Source of the DNA: Telmatactis stephensoni
Taxonomy: Eukaryota > Cnidaria > Anthozoa > Actiniaria > Isophelliidae
Length of the DNA stretch: 64,000 bases
Direction: 5' to 3'
NCBI GenBank assembly: GCA_029948255.1
Contig: JALIZF010001244.1
Span: forward strand, 62,001-126,000
In this document: piece by piece, positions 1 through 20,999 of the stretch
Layout: each line of letters starts with the position of its first letter
How positions within the stretch are numbered: position 1 is the first letter of the stretch
Notes under the pieces: model-generated
What the model was told of the DNA's origin: nothing
Databases searched by the model: none
What the model saw: the letters and a program-made list of their open reading frames with translations, nothing else
Program-made: the position numbers and the translations under genes

Positions 1-92
1 TCCAAATGATGATGAAGTTTGCTGAAATAGAAATAGGCCATATGCACTAACAGGTCATGTGACCCTATCTCCCCTAAATCAAGCGGCACCGT

Positions 93-965
93 CAAAATGA
101 ACTCCAAAAAATGAAAGAGCACCTCGATATTAGTAAAAGTGCAAAGTTTCAGCTCATAAGATGTAATACAGGAAAAAATGACGGTAAAATTAGTATAGGA
201 AATTACACCGTTCGAGAACTAAGGTGGAATTTCCTATTAATAACACACCTACAAAAAAAATACGCGTTTCTAATCACAAAAATACAACGGACGAACCGCT
301 CTTTCGCGTTGACGCCATGCCGGAAACTGAAATAGTGACTGAAACATAATATTTGTTTACAAAGATTTTATCAAAAATACTCATTAATTTTCGAAAATAC
401 ATAAAAGTTATAAAATTGATAAAATTAATGTAGATTTTTCTGAAAGTGAAAATTTTATGTTATCTTTTTCAAAGTTTTTTTCAATTGTTTTAATTGTCTA
501 TGATACGTTTGTAGTCGATCCGGCTAGAAAGGAATACAACAGTGTCATGAAATGCTGAATGTCATGAAATTCCTCCATTTTCAATTCATTGAGGTTTTGC
601 CAAATGTTTTCAAACATTTCACAAGCAAAGTTCCCGGATGTGTGCAATTAATAAATTGCACATATTGCACAGTATTAAGAAAAAATATATTCAAAGATCG
701 GCAGCCAATCAGAAACGAGTAATTTTTTTATATTTGTAGCTATAGGTGTGTTATTTAGATTGGATATTTTCTTAAGATTTGTTTGGAAAAGCGCTTGGAT
801 GGCAAGCTAGCTCGTGCCCCCGACCGAGTTTTTCCAAACGAATCTTAATAAAATATCTAACCTTAAATTTACCGTCATTTTTTCTCTTATTCATCTTATA
901 AATCGAAACTTTGCACTTTTACTAATATTTAGATGCTCTTTCAAGTTTTGGAGTTCATTTTGAGC
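93..965. repeat. Large fold-back element
   Basis: About 110 bp at 93-210 (aaaatgaactccaaaa.., ..tgcaaagttt..) reappear inverted at about 855-965, enclosing ~650 bp of AT-rich DNA. A second inverted pair, at about 758-795 and 826-863, forms a hairpin inside. There is no coding potential between the arms. It looks like a fold-back type transposable element. Confidence 0.6.
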
Positions 966-1045
966 CATCTTGATTTCGTCCATTCTTCCTCCCAGGCCTC
1001 CTCGGAAAAGCTTACCATCTATTGACGAGTTTTAAAAGGCTGAAT

Positions 1046-1250
1046 TAAGGCTGAATTACACGGCACGATATGTCGGCCCGATTTGAGTTTTGTTGTTTTT
1101 GCACTCCTTTTTCATTCAAAAAATCGGCCCGACACGAGAAAAATCTGTTGCACTGCTACAGATTTTTGCGAATCGGGCCGATTTCTCTCTTTTCCCGAAC
1201 GAAGCTTATCAAAAATCGGGCCGACACATCGTGCCGTGTAAATCAGCCTT
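1046..1250. mobile_element. MITE with ends GGCTGAATTACACGGCACG
   Basis: The arms (ggctgaattacacggc.. and ..gccgtgtaaatcagcc) are inverted, and the left edge has TTAA. Internal halves also mirror (cggcccgatt). A partial second copy follows directly at 1250-1370, repeating tacacggcacgat.., so this is a tandem or nested insertion. Confidence 0.6.
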
Positions 1251-1444
1251 TACACGGCACGATTTGTCGGCCCGATTCTACTATCGGGAGTGTGTCGGGA
1301 GAACAATCGTACGTGTAAATGGACACCCGATTCAAACCCGACATCCGCAAGATTGATCGGCCCGACACAGAAAAATCTGTGACACTGCAACAGATTTTTA
1401 ATATCGCCAATGAAAAGCACTACATTTCAGCTTGTTTGAAACCA

Positions 1445-1681
1445 GGTAGAGGTTATTTCGCAGAGGTTATATTTATTTCGCGAGCTTCAGAACGACATTT
1501 CGCGTCGAAGGACCCCATTATTAGAGCTAGATTTTAGAGTTTAGGGTTAGGCTTAGGGCTAGGTCAGGGGTAGACCCTATCCCAGTCCCTAGCCCTAAAC
1601 CTAACCTTTATCTAGCTAGCCCTAATAACAGGACCTTTTGACGCAAAATGTCGTTCTGAAGCTCGCGAAATAACCTCTACC
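1445..1681. mobile_element. Mutator-like MITE with 9-bp target duplication
   Basis: A 237-bp palindromic element with long arms starting GGTAGAGGTTATTTCGC and ending with the reverse complement. It is flanked on both sides by the exact 9-bp direct repeat TTGAAACCA (1436-1444 and 1682-1690). The centre has TTAGGG-like runs on one arm and CCCTAA-like runs on the other. The left arm has a small internal duplication of the terminal motif. A 9-bp duplication plus long inverted arms is typical of Mutator/MULE derivatives. Confidence 0.8.
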
Positions 1682-3884
1682 TTGAAACCAACGGCCATTC
1701 AACCGTGACACAGGAAGCCCAAACCACAAACTGAGAGGATGGTCCGCCTGTGGTACAGCGTACACAACAGCGAGGCCTAAGCAACCAAGAATCGATAGCG
1801 AATAACGTCATGGTATACCAACTCTTCGGTTAGGCGAACTTTTTTGACCCGAAAAGTCAGCTACGGGATTTCCACTGGCATCCATGTCAAGGAAGCAAGA
1901 CCGAGATGAGAAGTAACTGTCGTGCAGACAGACACTATTTAGCATAGTGCCTTACATTTTTTTCCGTTTTTGTATGAAAATTAAATGATTCTTCTTTTCA
2001 TCGGATTCTTCAAAAATTTAAATTGTAGCTACAATTATATGACTTATAGAGCCAGTTAATCGAAAAACCCTATTACATTTGATAAGCACAATAAAATCTG
2101 ACTTCATACCAAAGCGAACAAGAAATTGCGGTTACAAAAACAATTCACAATAGAAAGTTCTGAGTTTTGTTTATCCCTCGTATGATTACAAACCGAATTG
2201 GAGTCCACTCAGTCCTATTACCATTATTGATCAGTGAATCAAATAATAAAATGAACTTTTTGAAACCACAACTGAAAGATTAAATTGCATGGGATTTTCA
2301 GTTCAAAATCATCATTTTAGAAAACAGTCAAAACCATACTTTACATCGATCTGTATGGCGAAAATAAAATCAAATAAAATTTTTATTTCTGATTTATAGC
2401 CGGCTTTTTTTCAAGCTACTGATTTAGTCTTGATATCCATGGGTGGTACGTATTAAAACTGTAAACTGTTTATTTTGGTTTCCATCGAAAGTGAAAGTGG
2501 TTTCGCCTCATCAAATTTCATTGTTAACATTATCAATAGGGGATTTTTACCTGTTGTGATATTTCAATTTCTAGACTGTTCATACGATAAATATTTTAAA
2601 GGATTTTCTGCTAATTCATTGGTTCTTTTTCCACATCTTACATACATACAGGTCTCTGGGGAATCCCCTACAGTGAGTTTGCGGGGGAAACCCCGGCAAC
2701 TGAGCCTGGCATATAAATGCTGTGCAGAGTCTGGAATTTTCACTTTGCACAAAGAGAAGACTTGGACGGTTTACAATTGTTTTTTTGAAAGGAGGTAAAC
2801 TTCGTTGTACATAACGGTAAGCTAATTTATATTTCTCTCAGAAAATGTACGTTACTTGTAGCTATAGTCGCTTGTCAAGGGCCTCATGATAACAAGCTAG
2901 TTGGATAGAATTCCTGAGCAACGTCTGGTTTCTCTTTGCATTTGACGAACTCGCGATCGACCGATGTGATTTTACGATACATGGTTAAAACTGAAGATTG
3001 AAAATTGGACTAAAAATCCTAAACTCTAAAGAGTTTCAGCAGACAGAAATTGATTTTGAATACGCTGATCAATTTTCTGTTAATTTTGTGACCTGTTTCA
3101 GCACATTTCAAATTCTCCTTTTTAAGTCCTTTCGGTTCTTTTATTCTAATACTTTATTAACGAACAGACAGAAATCAAACTTATGTTCAAGCAGGGAATA
3201 CCGATCTATAACATATTTCACTCAAAATTTCTGCATCTTTCAAAATCAGTTTCGTTTCCGTTTTTGATTTCAAGGAGTCCCAAATATGGCAAGGTAATCC
3301 TGTTGTTCAACTATTTTGGGCCGCTTTGTCCCGGAGACGCTCTGGGTATTTAAGTATTTAAGTATGTGCATAACTTTTCATCTTTACTTCTGATGATGTC
3401 GGCGACCGACGAAAGCTAAAGTAATAAAGATCAAGATATAAATTCACAGTAGTGTAAGGCCTCAATTCCTCTTTATACATTTATGGCAAGGTAATATTAA
3501 AGGCGTCAAAAAAGCTTCAAATTTAGACGCTTTTATTTTAGCATTTTGTTTTAAGCTCAAAAATTCACTAAAACGTCTATTGGCTGATTTCCGAGTGCCA
3601 TACGGATTCAGCTTCCATATTGATGAAACCTTTATTCATTGAGGGTAAAAAAAAACATATTTCCTGGTGACCCAGTAGTTTACAATATGGCCCTCCAAAA
3701 AGACTAGGTTTGAAGGCGAACGGTAAGTTGCGCGGAAAGGAGACTTTTTTCTGTTATATTTACAACTGAGCGAGCGTTCGATTTAAAACAATTTTTACCA
3801 AGCAGCGACTTGAAACATTTGTCTTTGATTGTCGTCTTTACTCAGTAAAAACTATTTCCTTCTTATAGCCGACTGCCGAGTTAC

Positions 3885-4005
3885 GCTTCACTTGCCGCAT
3901 ACAAAAGTATCAGGACAAGGCTACGTCTATAAAGCTCAGCCATTCGTAACAAGACAAACGTTTTAACATGCAACCTCGTTCTGAGTCCTTTGTATTTGGC
4001 AGGTT
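3885..4005. repeat. Dispersed palindromic repeat, copy 1
   Basis: About 115 bp match, in the opposite orientation, the copy at 39765-39890. The shared runs include caaaagtatca, aaagctcag and cattcgtaacaagacaaacg. Each copy is itself an imperfect palindrome (cgtagcctcgt / acgagactacg type arms). Probably a MITE family. Confidence 0.6.
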
Positions 4006-4550
4006 GAAGCATATCTCACAACTGGACTATAAACCCCTTGCAGCATGTCGGGTTGGAATTCAGCTCAATCTTTGGGACAAAACAATGAATTTTAATTCTC
4101 AAGACAGCAAAAGTCTATTGTTTTGTCCCCCAGATGACGTCACATGTAAGGAGTCTATTACGTACAAAAACTCTAGCTTCCTTTTCAACGGTCATGCCAC
4201 GGCACGTTTACGGCAGGAATTTCATATTAGAGAGCTTAAGCTTAACGTACACGGGAAACAGTACACGGCAAAGAGGATCACATCGCCGATTTTTTTCTTG
4301 CTTGGCGTTGCGCGTTTGCTGGCGTTTGGCACTTTCGCGTTTGCTGCAACCGCGAAATGACTCAATACGGAAATGGAAACGCCAGACGCGAAATTATAAA
4401 GCGAGTCACGTGATCCTATTTGCCGTCTACCGTTCCCGAGTACGTGAAGCCTAAGCTCCCTAAACGTTTGTGACACGGCGGCGCGATCGATCTTCCAGTT
4501 TTTCGCTCATGATTGCTCTATTTGGCTGGTTTGTCCATGTTAACTAGAAC

Positions 4551-4676
4551 AGATTTCGTTTGAGTGTGAAAAGGAACCGTGCTGTGTCTCCGTGACCGTG
4601 TTAGTGCCGTGTTGTCTATAAAAACATTCGAAATTCCTGTCATAACCGTGCCGTGACCCACAGTCATACGAAATCT
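4551..4676. mobile_element. MITE, AGATTTCGTATGAGTGTG family, copy 1
   Basis: Starts agatttcgtttgagtgtgaa and ends with the inverse ..catacgaaatct. The middle contains reiterated ccgtg/gtgccgtg words. Related copies are at 9326-9636 and 39346-39494. Confidence 0.65.
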
Positions 4677-5051
4677 AGTGACCCGTATTTGGCAACGTGC
4701 GCGCTCTTAAGAAAACCTTTGGAAATAACCACGTAACGGGCCACATACGGATTTAGGTTCGAAGGTGGTTAATAAAAACCCGTATATCCGGACCCGGACA
4801 AGCGCGCGCATCCAAAATAGAAGTAAAATGGTCAAAAGAGTGATACGATAAAAATCTAATTGCCAGAGTTGGGTTGAGGTGGACTGGAAAATATTTGGCT
4901 CTAATTGTTCAATCCCTACCGACGGACCTCGCGGCGCTCGTGCCTACAAATATTTTTTCCCATACTGCCCTCTTATTCGAATATTCAGTCAATTTTAAGT
5001 ACAAAGTGTATGACATAACGTTTTGTTTTTGTGTAGATCTGTTCAGCAAAA

Positions 5052-14796
<9,745 letters not shown>

Positions 14797-14882
14797 GCCT
14801 TCTAGCTCAGTTCTAAAATGCCAATAATCGTATAATTGCAGTTAAATTTAAAACGAATAGTGGGTTACTATAATTTGTAGCT

Positions 14883-14972
14883 TGAGTAGCCAGACTCTCA
14901 GAGTTCCCAATCCACTCCCTCCGCCATCCCCCTCGATGAGTTCCCGAATTCTTCTTTGAGAGTCTGGCCACA
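14883..14972. repeat. Short inverted repeat (MITE relic)
   Basis: gccagactctcagag and ctttgagagtctggc face each other about 85 bp apart in the probable 3' UTR region of the RLR, around a C-rich middle. Confidence 0.5.
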
Positions 14973-15208
14973 TAGGTTAAGAACACTAGCCGATTGCGCG
15001 TTTGTGATTTAAAGAGGACAAGTATAATACAGTACATTTAAATCTTAACCGGCTGTTCAAAATTGGGAATTTCATCATAAAGATTGTTTCACTTTTGTTT
15101 AGCAAACGACTAATTAACAAGAATGAAAGTAAGCCTAGTTAACAACGTACTGACTTGCTCACAGCAAATGCAACAAATCAAACTTATTGCACACGGTCTT
15201 AGATTAGA

Positions 15209-15214
15209 AATAAA
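15209..15214 (+). terminator. Candidate polyadenylation signal of the RLR gene
   Basis: An AATAAA hexamer lies 413 nt past the RLR stop codon. It is plausible for a 3' UTR of this size, but such hexamers are common in AT-rich DNA and no cleavage site can be seen. Confidence 0.25.
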
Positions 15215-16307
15215 GACTAAAATTGAATATAGCGTCTTAAATCGCTTGTTATTCGAATAACTTTTCAGCTACTAGACATATGTGAAGTATTAGATAGTTA
15301 CTGAAGCCGGCACTGAGCAATACATCCAATGCTGCTGGATGAAGTAACTATATATTTGGTATAATTACTGGACAACTTCATAACCACCACAATCACCAAA
15401 ATTGTTGAAATTCAAGGCAAATTTAATTTACAAAAAATGAAGTGTTGTATGAGCATGCGTACTTCTGTTGATTGTATATCCCACACGTTTTGATGCTAAC
15501 GCTTGTCATGATAAAGAAAGCCTTACAAGGACTGTATTCCTGAAAGGGTAGCTGCATTTTGAAAAGGCTCTGAAAAGTACTGTGACTGCTAGGTTACTCA
15601 AATTTTAGGTAGGTCAGTGAGATTAAATAGTCAATAACTCGCATATAATATTTTTAAATAGACGTCTCATCTACGCTGTTTTTCAGATATTTAATCCTTA
15701 ATACTTAAAACTCGCATATAATTCACAGGGGTCAAAAATAAAACACAAGTCAGAACGTTTATTGGCCTGAATTTTATTTTTTAATTTATTTTCACAAATT
15801 CGAAATTATTCGCTAGCTTGAGGTACCTACTGCTAAAACTAGCTACACCTTCAATCGTTGACAAACTAATGCCCAGACGTCTTCATGGTACAACTGATCA
15901 GTTCTTTAATAAAAGTGCGCGCGCTCGAATGCGCGCAGGAGATGCGCGGTAGCAAGGGTCCCGAACTACCTTAAATACTTACAAACTTTTCTACTGATGA
16001 TTAAAGGCCTTTCCTTGAAAGGCTATCAGTCGTTTTTTGGGTCTAAATCTGGATATATTTGAAACTAAACTTGTGAACTAGTGTTATCTGCACTACTGCA
16101 ACGGTGTTTTTGCTTTTCTCCAAGAATACGCCGTTTCAGTGTAGGGGAAACGGAGAACATTAGTGTGGACTTAGCCTAAGAATATATTTCGAGTTAAACT
16201 ACTGATTAATAACAGCTAATTATATGCCCAGTCCAGTAACTCAGCAATTACTTTTACCGGATCAGGATATGTCCTTATTGAATTTGTATTCCACATAAGA
16301 AACATTT

Positions 16308-16580
16308 TTGTCGATGACCCCATTGGATATATACTCCTTCAAGGGAGAGAAGATCCATTCCAAGGAAATCGTTCTAGACAGGGTCACTCACCAGTTCGTT
16401 TTTGATGGAAAGAGGAAAACCGGGGGACCCGGAGAAAACCCCTCGAAGCAAGGGAGAGAACGAACTAACAAACTCACTCACATGATCATGAAGTGCCCCG
16501 TCCGGAAATCGAACCAGGGACCACAGCTATGACAATGCGATGAGAGGCGAGCGGTCTAACCACTCGGCCACCCTTGCTCC
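16308..16580 (-). mobile_element. tRNA-derived SINE
   Basis: Read on the minus strand, the element starts with a tRNA-Ser/Leu-like head. An A-box-like GGCCGAGTGGTTAGACCGC is followed about 50 bp later by a B-box-like GGTTCGATTTCC. A conserved-looking body with ggttttctccgggtcccccg follows, a word seen in widespread invertebrate SINEs (from memory). The head matches RNA polymerase III internal promoter boxes, but the stem pairing of a functional tRNA is not kept. A TGAT microsatellite lies next to its head side. Confidence 0.7.
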
Positions 16581-16611
16581 CATGAATGTTCCGCATTCAT
16601 TCTTTCGTTTA

Positions 16612-16738
16612 ATTATTTGATTGATTGATTGATTGATTGATTTTTAATTGATTGTCTTTAAATTGATTGATTTTTGATTGATTGATTTTCGATTGATTGA
16701 TTGATTAAGTGATTAATTGATTGATTGGTTGGTTGGTT
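16612..16738. repeat. (TTGA)n microsatellite
   Basis: Interrupted runs of TGAT/TTGA. Confidence 0.85.
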
Positions 16739-17780
16739 GCTAGCAAAATAAACCGCTGACCGCTGACAAGAATATCAACGATGGCCGTGAAGGGCCTGGT
16801 ACATACAAGAGCTGCCATCTTTGTTCTTGAAGGAAATTAATTTATAGTGGGGAAGCTAATACCGCTTTATCTGTGAATATACCACAGAAATATTACAATA
16901 AGGAGTATAACCCTTAAAATACTCCCTGGAATCATCGTATTTTTTCTTAAAGAAAGGAAATCAAGTGTTTTTTGGGCATCATATGGATAGTATGCTGGTA
17001 GGTATGAGCCACAGCTGACCGTGCTTTACGTTCGTTACTTTATAACAATACGGCTATACACAATAGTTTATCACTTAATCGATTGTTTTGCCGTCTACGC
17101 GGCCTGTTAGCCAGCTCCTTCATATAAATCTAGTAGAATAGATAGGCTGGTTGTAAAATGTCTTGCATGTTTGGTGTCAGATCCAGTGATACAGCAAAGT
17201 TTATATTAAGGAATTATGTAAAAGAACTGTCGACTTCTACAGCTCATATGTGTCATAAGGGATCGTTGTACTGTATATATATTTGTTCAGCTTAAATCTT
17301 TGGCATAACTTAAAGTATCAGTAGAATTTAGACAGCTTTCACCCAGTTTTCATCCGTTAGTGCGGGAAATTTAGAATATGATCATCACATAAAATTTCAT
17401 TAAGTAATGTAACTTAATTGTTAACATTGGTTCATACTGCTTCAAATTCCCCTTATTTTTAAAGCAGTAAGATTAAATATTCTCTAGGGGGAACCAAGAT
17501 CATGTAGAATTAACATTGTAGTATTTCATCAAGAACACCGAACATTTGCATTACATTTTTTATGAATCTAATATTACAGTATGTCTAAATCATTAACTAT
17601 TAAACCAATAAACTGACATAGATCAGGGAAAACAGATTAATTAAAGAGAGACAAAGAAAAGTGGCTGAATAATGTACATGCAAGTACAAGATACTTTGGA
17701 TTATTCTAGTGAACCTTTCTGAGGTGAGGGGATTTGATATATATAATTATATATATATTTATTTATTTAAGAAATAAATA

Positions 17781-17950
17781 ACTGTTTTCCATGTTTGATA
17801 GCCTGATCAAAACACATGTGATGTTAAGAGGACATGAGAGAGTGTAGTAGAAGCACGAGTTCTAGACATTGTGCTTTCACAGCTCTCGAGTGTTCTCCTA
17901 ACATCACAAGTGTTTTGATCAGGCTATCAAACATGAAAAAAGCAGTTTTT
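17781..17950. mobile_element. MITE-like palindrome
   Basis: The arms catgtttgatagcctgatca and its exact reverse complement continue through acatgtgatgtta / aacatcacaagt. The outer flanks actgtttt / aaaacagt-like words are also partly mirrored. About 170 bp, no coding potential. Confidence 0.7.
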
Positions 17951-18910
17951 ACTTCTTTCTTAAAATGACAAGTGCACAAATTGACAAAAAAAATTGGAAA
18001 GGTGATCTGAGCATGTTTGATACTCTCATCAAGCACGGTTTTTGGCCAATCAGAGTGTGTGTTATATAATAATTTTAAAATATATAGAATGACCATTTTC
18101 AAATTTTAGTAAAATGCCATGTTTAGCAAAAATTTCACTTCTCTACAAATAGTAATCTTTGATACTAGACATTTGTATGCAGACGTATTGACTCGTAAAT
18201 GTTATTAATTTCTGACCTTATGGCCTGTATCTTCCTATTTTAAAAGTTAAATTGGCAAGTATTAAAATGAAAGAAAAAAGAAGAATGTAGCAAAGTAAAA
18301 TTATGTAGCTGTTTCAGTAATAAAAATAAATAAATAATACAGAAAGATGAAATGATAGCATGTAATGTTTGAATTTCCAACTTGGCATTCATTTCACTTA
18401 AAGTAAAACTCAATTATAAAGACTCTCTTTTTAGAAGAACACTTGTCTTAATAGTGTATGATTGTTCTCTGTGGCTAATGTCCATCAAACACTTCTTCAC
18501 ATACAGCAATTTGTTGGCTTAATCATTCTATAAGGGATGAATGGAAGTTTTACATGTATAACACGACAGGGTTCAATAGCCTTTCATTGTAAGGACACCA
18601 TAGGTTTTTAGCTCGATATTTTGCATACAAGCCATTTTAGACACAAAGGCCAAAATATAAAATAATATCAACATTTGGTGCATGCGTCTCTGAGATAATT
18701 ATTGCCCTGTACTTTGGGAGGGGTGATATTTTGATCAGCAGAAAAATCATTGTTTTAATAAATATCCCTGTGAAACTTTAAATGTAACGTCACAAGGTTT
18801 TGTAAAAATTTTTTGCTTATTAAGCCAGTAAAAGTGCAACAGTTACTGTTTTTCATACTTCTTAATCAGTTTAGCTGTTTTTCCACTATGTCGTATAACA
18901 CTGTATAAAA

Positions 18911-19115
18911 TGAGAGATAATTTACTGATGTTTCCAGTCTTGGGCCCTTTGTCAGAGTAAAAAGGAACAAAACAAGAAGGGATGAATGGAAATTTGTAAC
19001 AAAATCAAGCCTCCAAGTAAGTCCTTTTACTCCAACCAAGGGCCAAGACTCAACATGTCAGTAAGTTCTCTCTTTTTACATATACATTGTTACAAATTTC
19101 CATTCATCCCTTGTT
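18911..19115. repeat. Interleaved inverted repeats (A-B-A'-B')
   Basis: Arm A (18911-18967, containing cttgggccctt and gagtaaaaagga) pairs with 19021-19072. Arm B (18974-19000, gggatgaatggaaatttgta) pairs exactly with 19088-19110. B starts before A' ends, so the pairings cross. Confidence 0.7.
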
Positions 19116-19320
19116 GTATTTTCATATACCAACATAGCCCAAACTAGCTCACTTGCTAATCTCCTCATCATCCTATAGTTTTCTATGGTAGTTTTATTTT
19201 TTATTTATTTATTTTTACGCTGATAGACAGTTACAAATATAAAGAAATTTTTGCATAGTTTATTCTTGGTATGTTACTACTTACCTGTTGTGGGATGTAG
19301 TTTATGTTTTGGACTACAGT

Positions 19321-19446
19321 TAGGCCCAGTTCAGACGTCGAACTTTTGCCGCAGTCAAATCTAATAACATCAAAGAAGGCCGTCTAATTATCCATTGTTT
19401 TCAATGCATTCGACGCGGCAAAAGTTCGACATCTGAACTGGGCCTA
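19321..19446. mobile_element. MITE, GGCCCAGTTCAGACG ends
   Basis: Inverted ends taggcccagttcagacgtcg and its near reverse complement, then gaacttttgccgc / gcggcaaaagttc arms. About 125 bp. The element at 39068-39272 has similar ends. Confidence 0.7.
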
Positions 19447-19799
19447 AGTTGATGATAGACATTGTATCTTGAAACAAAAGCTGTGTAATCTCCTCTTAAT
19501 GCCATTTTGGTTTTGATCCATTCATTGTATTGTGAATAATATATCACAAATCTAGAATTGTAGGCTTTTGGACAAAGAGATCAAGCCTTTTGAAGATGTG
19601 TTCATTGGCATATCAGAATTTTTGTCTGAACACTTTGTCTTTTAATTCCCAGGTGGAAGGGTCATGTAGAATACATGTTTTAATGTAAAAAGCTTTGTAC
19701 ATGTAAATAAAGGAGGAGCACTCAGCAACACAGCTTTAAATTTAAGGCACTCCTCTCAAATAATCACAACTAAAATACAAATGAAGTAAACATAAATGG

Positions 19800-20660
19800 T
19801 TAAGAATCCCAACTGGCCAAGAAACAAACCAGTTGGCTATATACGAGCATGGTTGAGAAGCTGAATTTGAACTAGGGACTACCAAGAACAATTTGAATTC
19901 AGCCTCAGCTTGTGGCCAGAGCAGAGAATCAAATCAAACTCAGGATCAACAGATTATTTTAATTTGGGAGTCTAAAATGTGGTTGTTTCCTTAAACTATT
20001 TGTATATTTTGAACAAGTTGTAAGTTCTTGATTCCAAGGGCTGTTTTACAGTGTTATAACCTCTGAGATATTGCATGATGTCAATATCAATTTTTAAATA
20101 ATTTGTTAATATTGTATGTCTTTTCTATATTGGATTTAGTTTAATATAGTTTGTTCCTAATTAAACTATATTCTGCTATATATTTCTTCTTTCACTTCTA
20201 AAAATAATATCAACTCGTTTACTAATTTAAACAGGATGTCTAGACACATTCTGTCATTATTGGCCATCTCTAGGTACATAATTTCTAGGTTTTACTGATA
20301 CAAAGTGTAGCCATTCAAAATACTCATCGAGTACTAATATATTATTATCATTGCTTTAATCCTATGAACTGCATTAGCAATAAGTAATATACAGTACAAG
20401 TCTTAATATCATTCAAATGGTTAATATATGTCTAAACTATCTGTTGTTTAGGACTGTGCAACTTTAGGTTTTGAAATGTAACTATAAGAATGGTCTAGAA
20501 CATGTACTAGATCTAACAATCTCATGTCTACTCTACCCATGGATGTTGGAATTATATAGATATAGCTCATTAGGTCAATGAACAACACAGAGGCAGTCCC
20601 CCATACCCTTCTAATCTTCTCTCTACCTAAATATTTGCTGCATAGGAATATGCATAGGCT
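19800..20660. other. Non-coding stretch
   Basis: A weak SINE-like segment lies at about 19800-19960 (ctagttcaaattcagc-type B-box on the minus strand). The rest is AT-rich with nothing I can name. Confidence 0.35.
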
Positions 20661-20679
20661 TACATTCCCCTGTGGAACT

Positions 20680-20815
<136 letters not shown>

Positions 20816-20999
20816 TTTAGCCCTGATTTCTTTTACACATACCTTCTGTTTGTTTCTTTGTCTGTCTGTCTGTTTTTCTTTATTTGTCTCTGTCTGTCTG
20901 TCTGTCGGTCTGTCTGTCTCTCTTTCTGCTTGTTTATCTTTATTTGTCTGTCTGGTCTGTTTTTCTTTATTTGTCTGTCTATCTGTCTGTTTCTTTTTT

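Larger units (their letters stand above)
14797..16300. other. Non-coding stretch after the RLR gene
   Basis: Apart from the candidate poly(A) signal and the small hairpin at 14883-14972, I see no exon, RNA gene or clear repeat here. Confidence 0.5.

Noticed and set aside
1540..1610. Telomeric repeat or chromosome end
   Set aside because: Only a few degenerate TTAGGG words, mirrored inside a MITE with an intact target duplication.
16480..16580. A genuine tRNA-Ser or tRNA-Leu gene
   Set aside because: The A and B boxes are recognisable but the anticodon and acceptor stems do not pair properly, and a SINE body follows.
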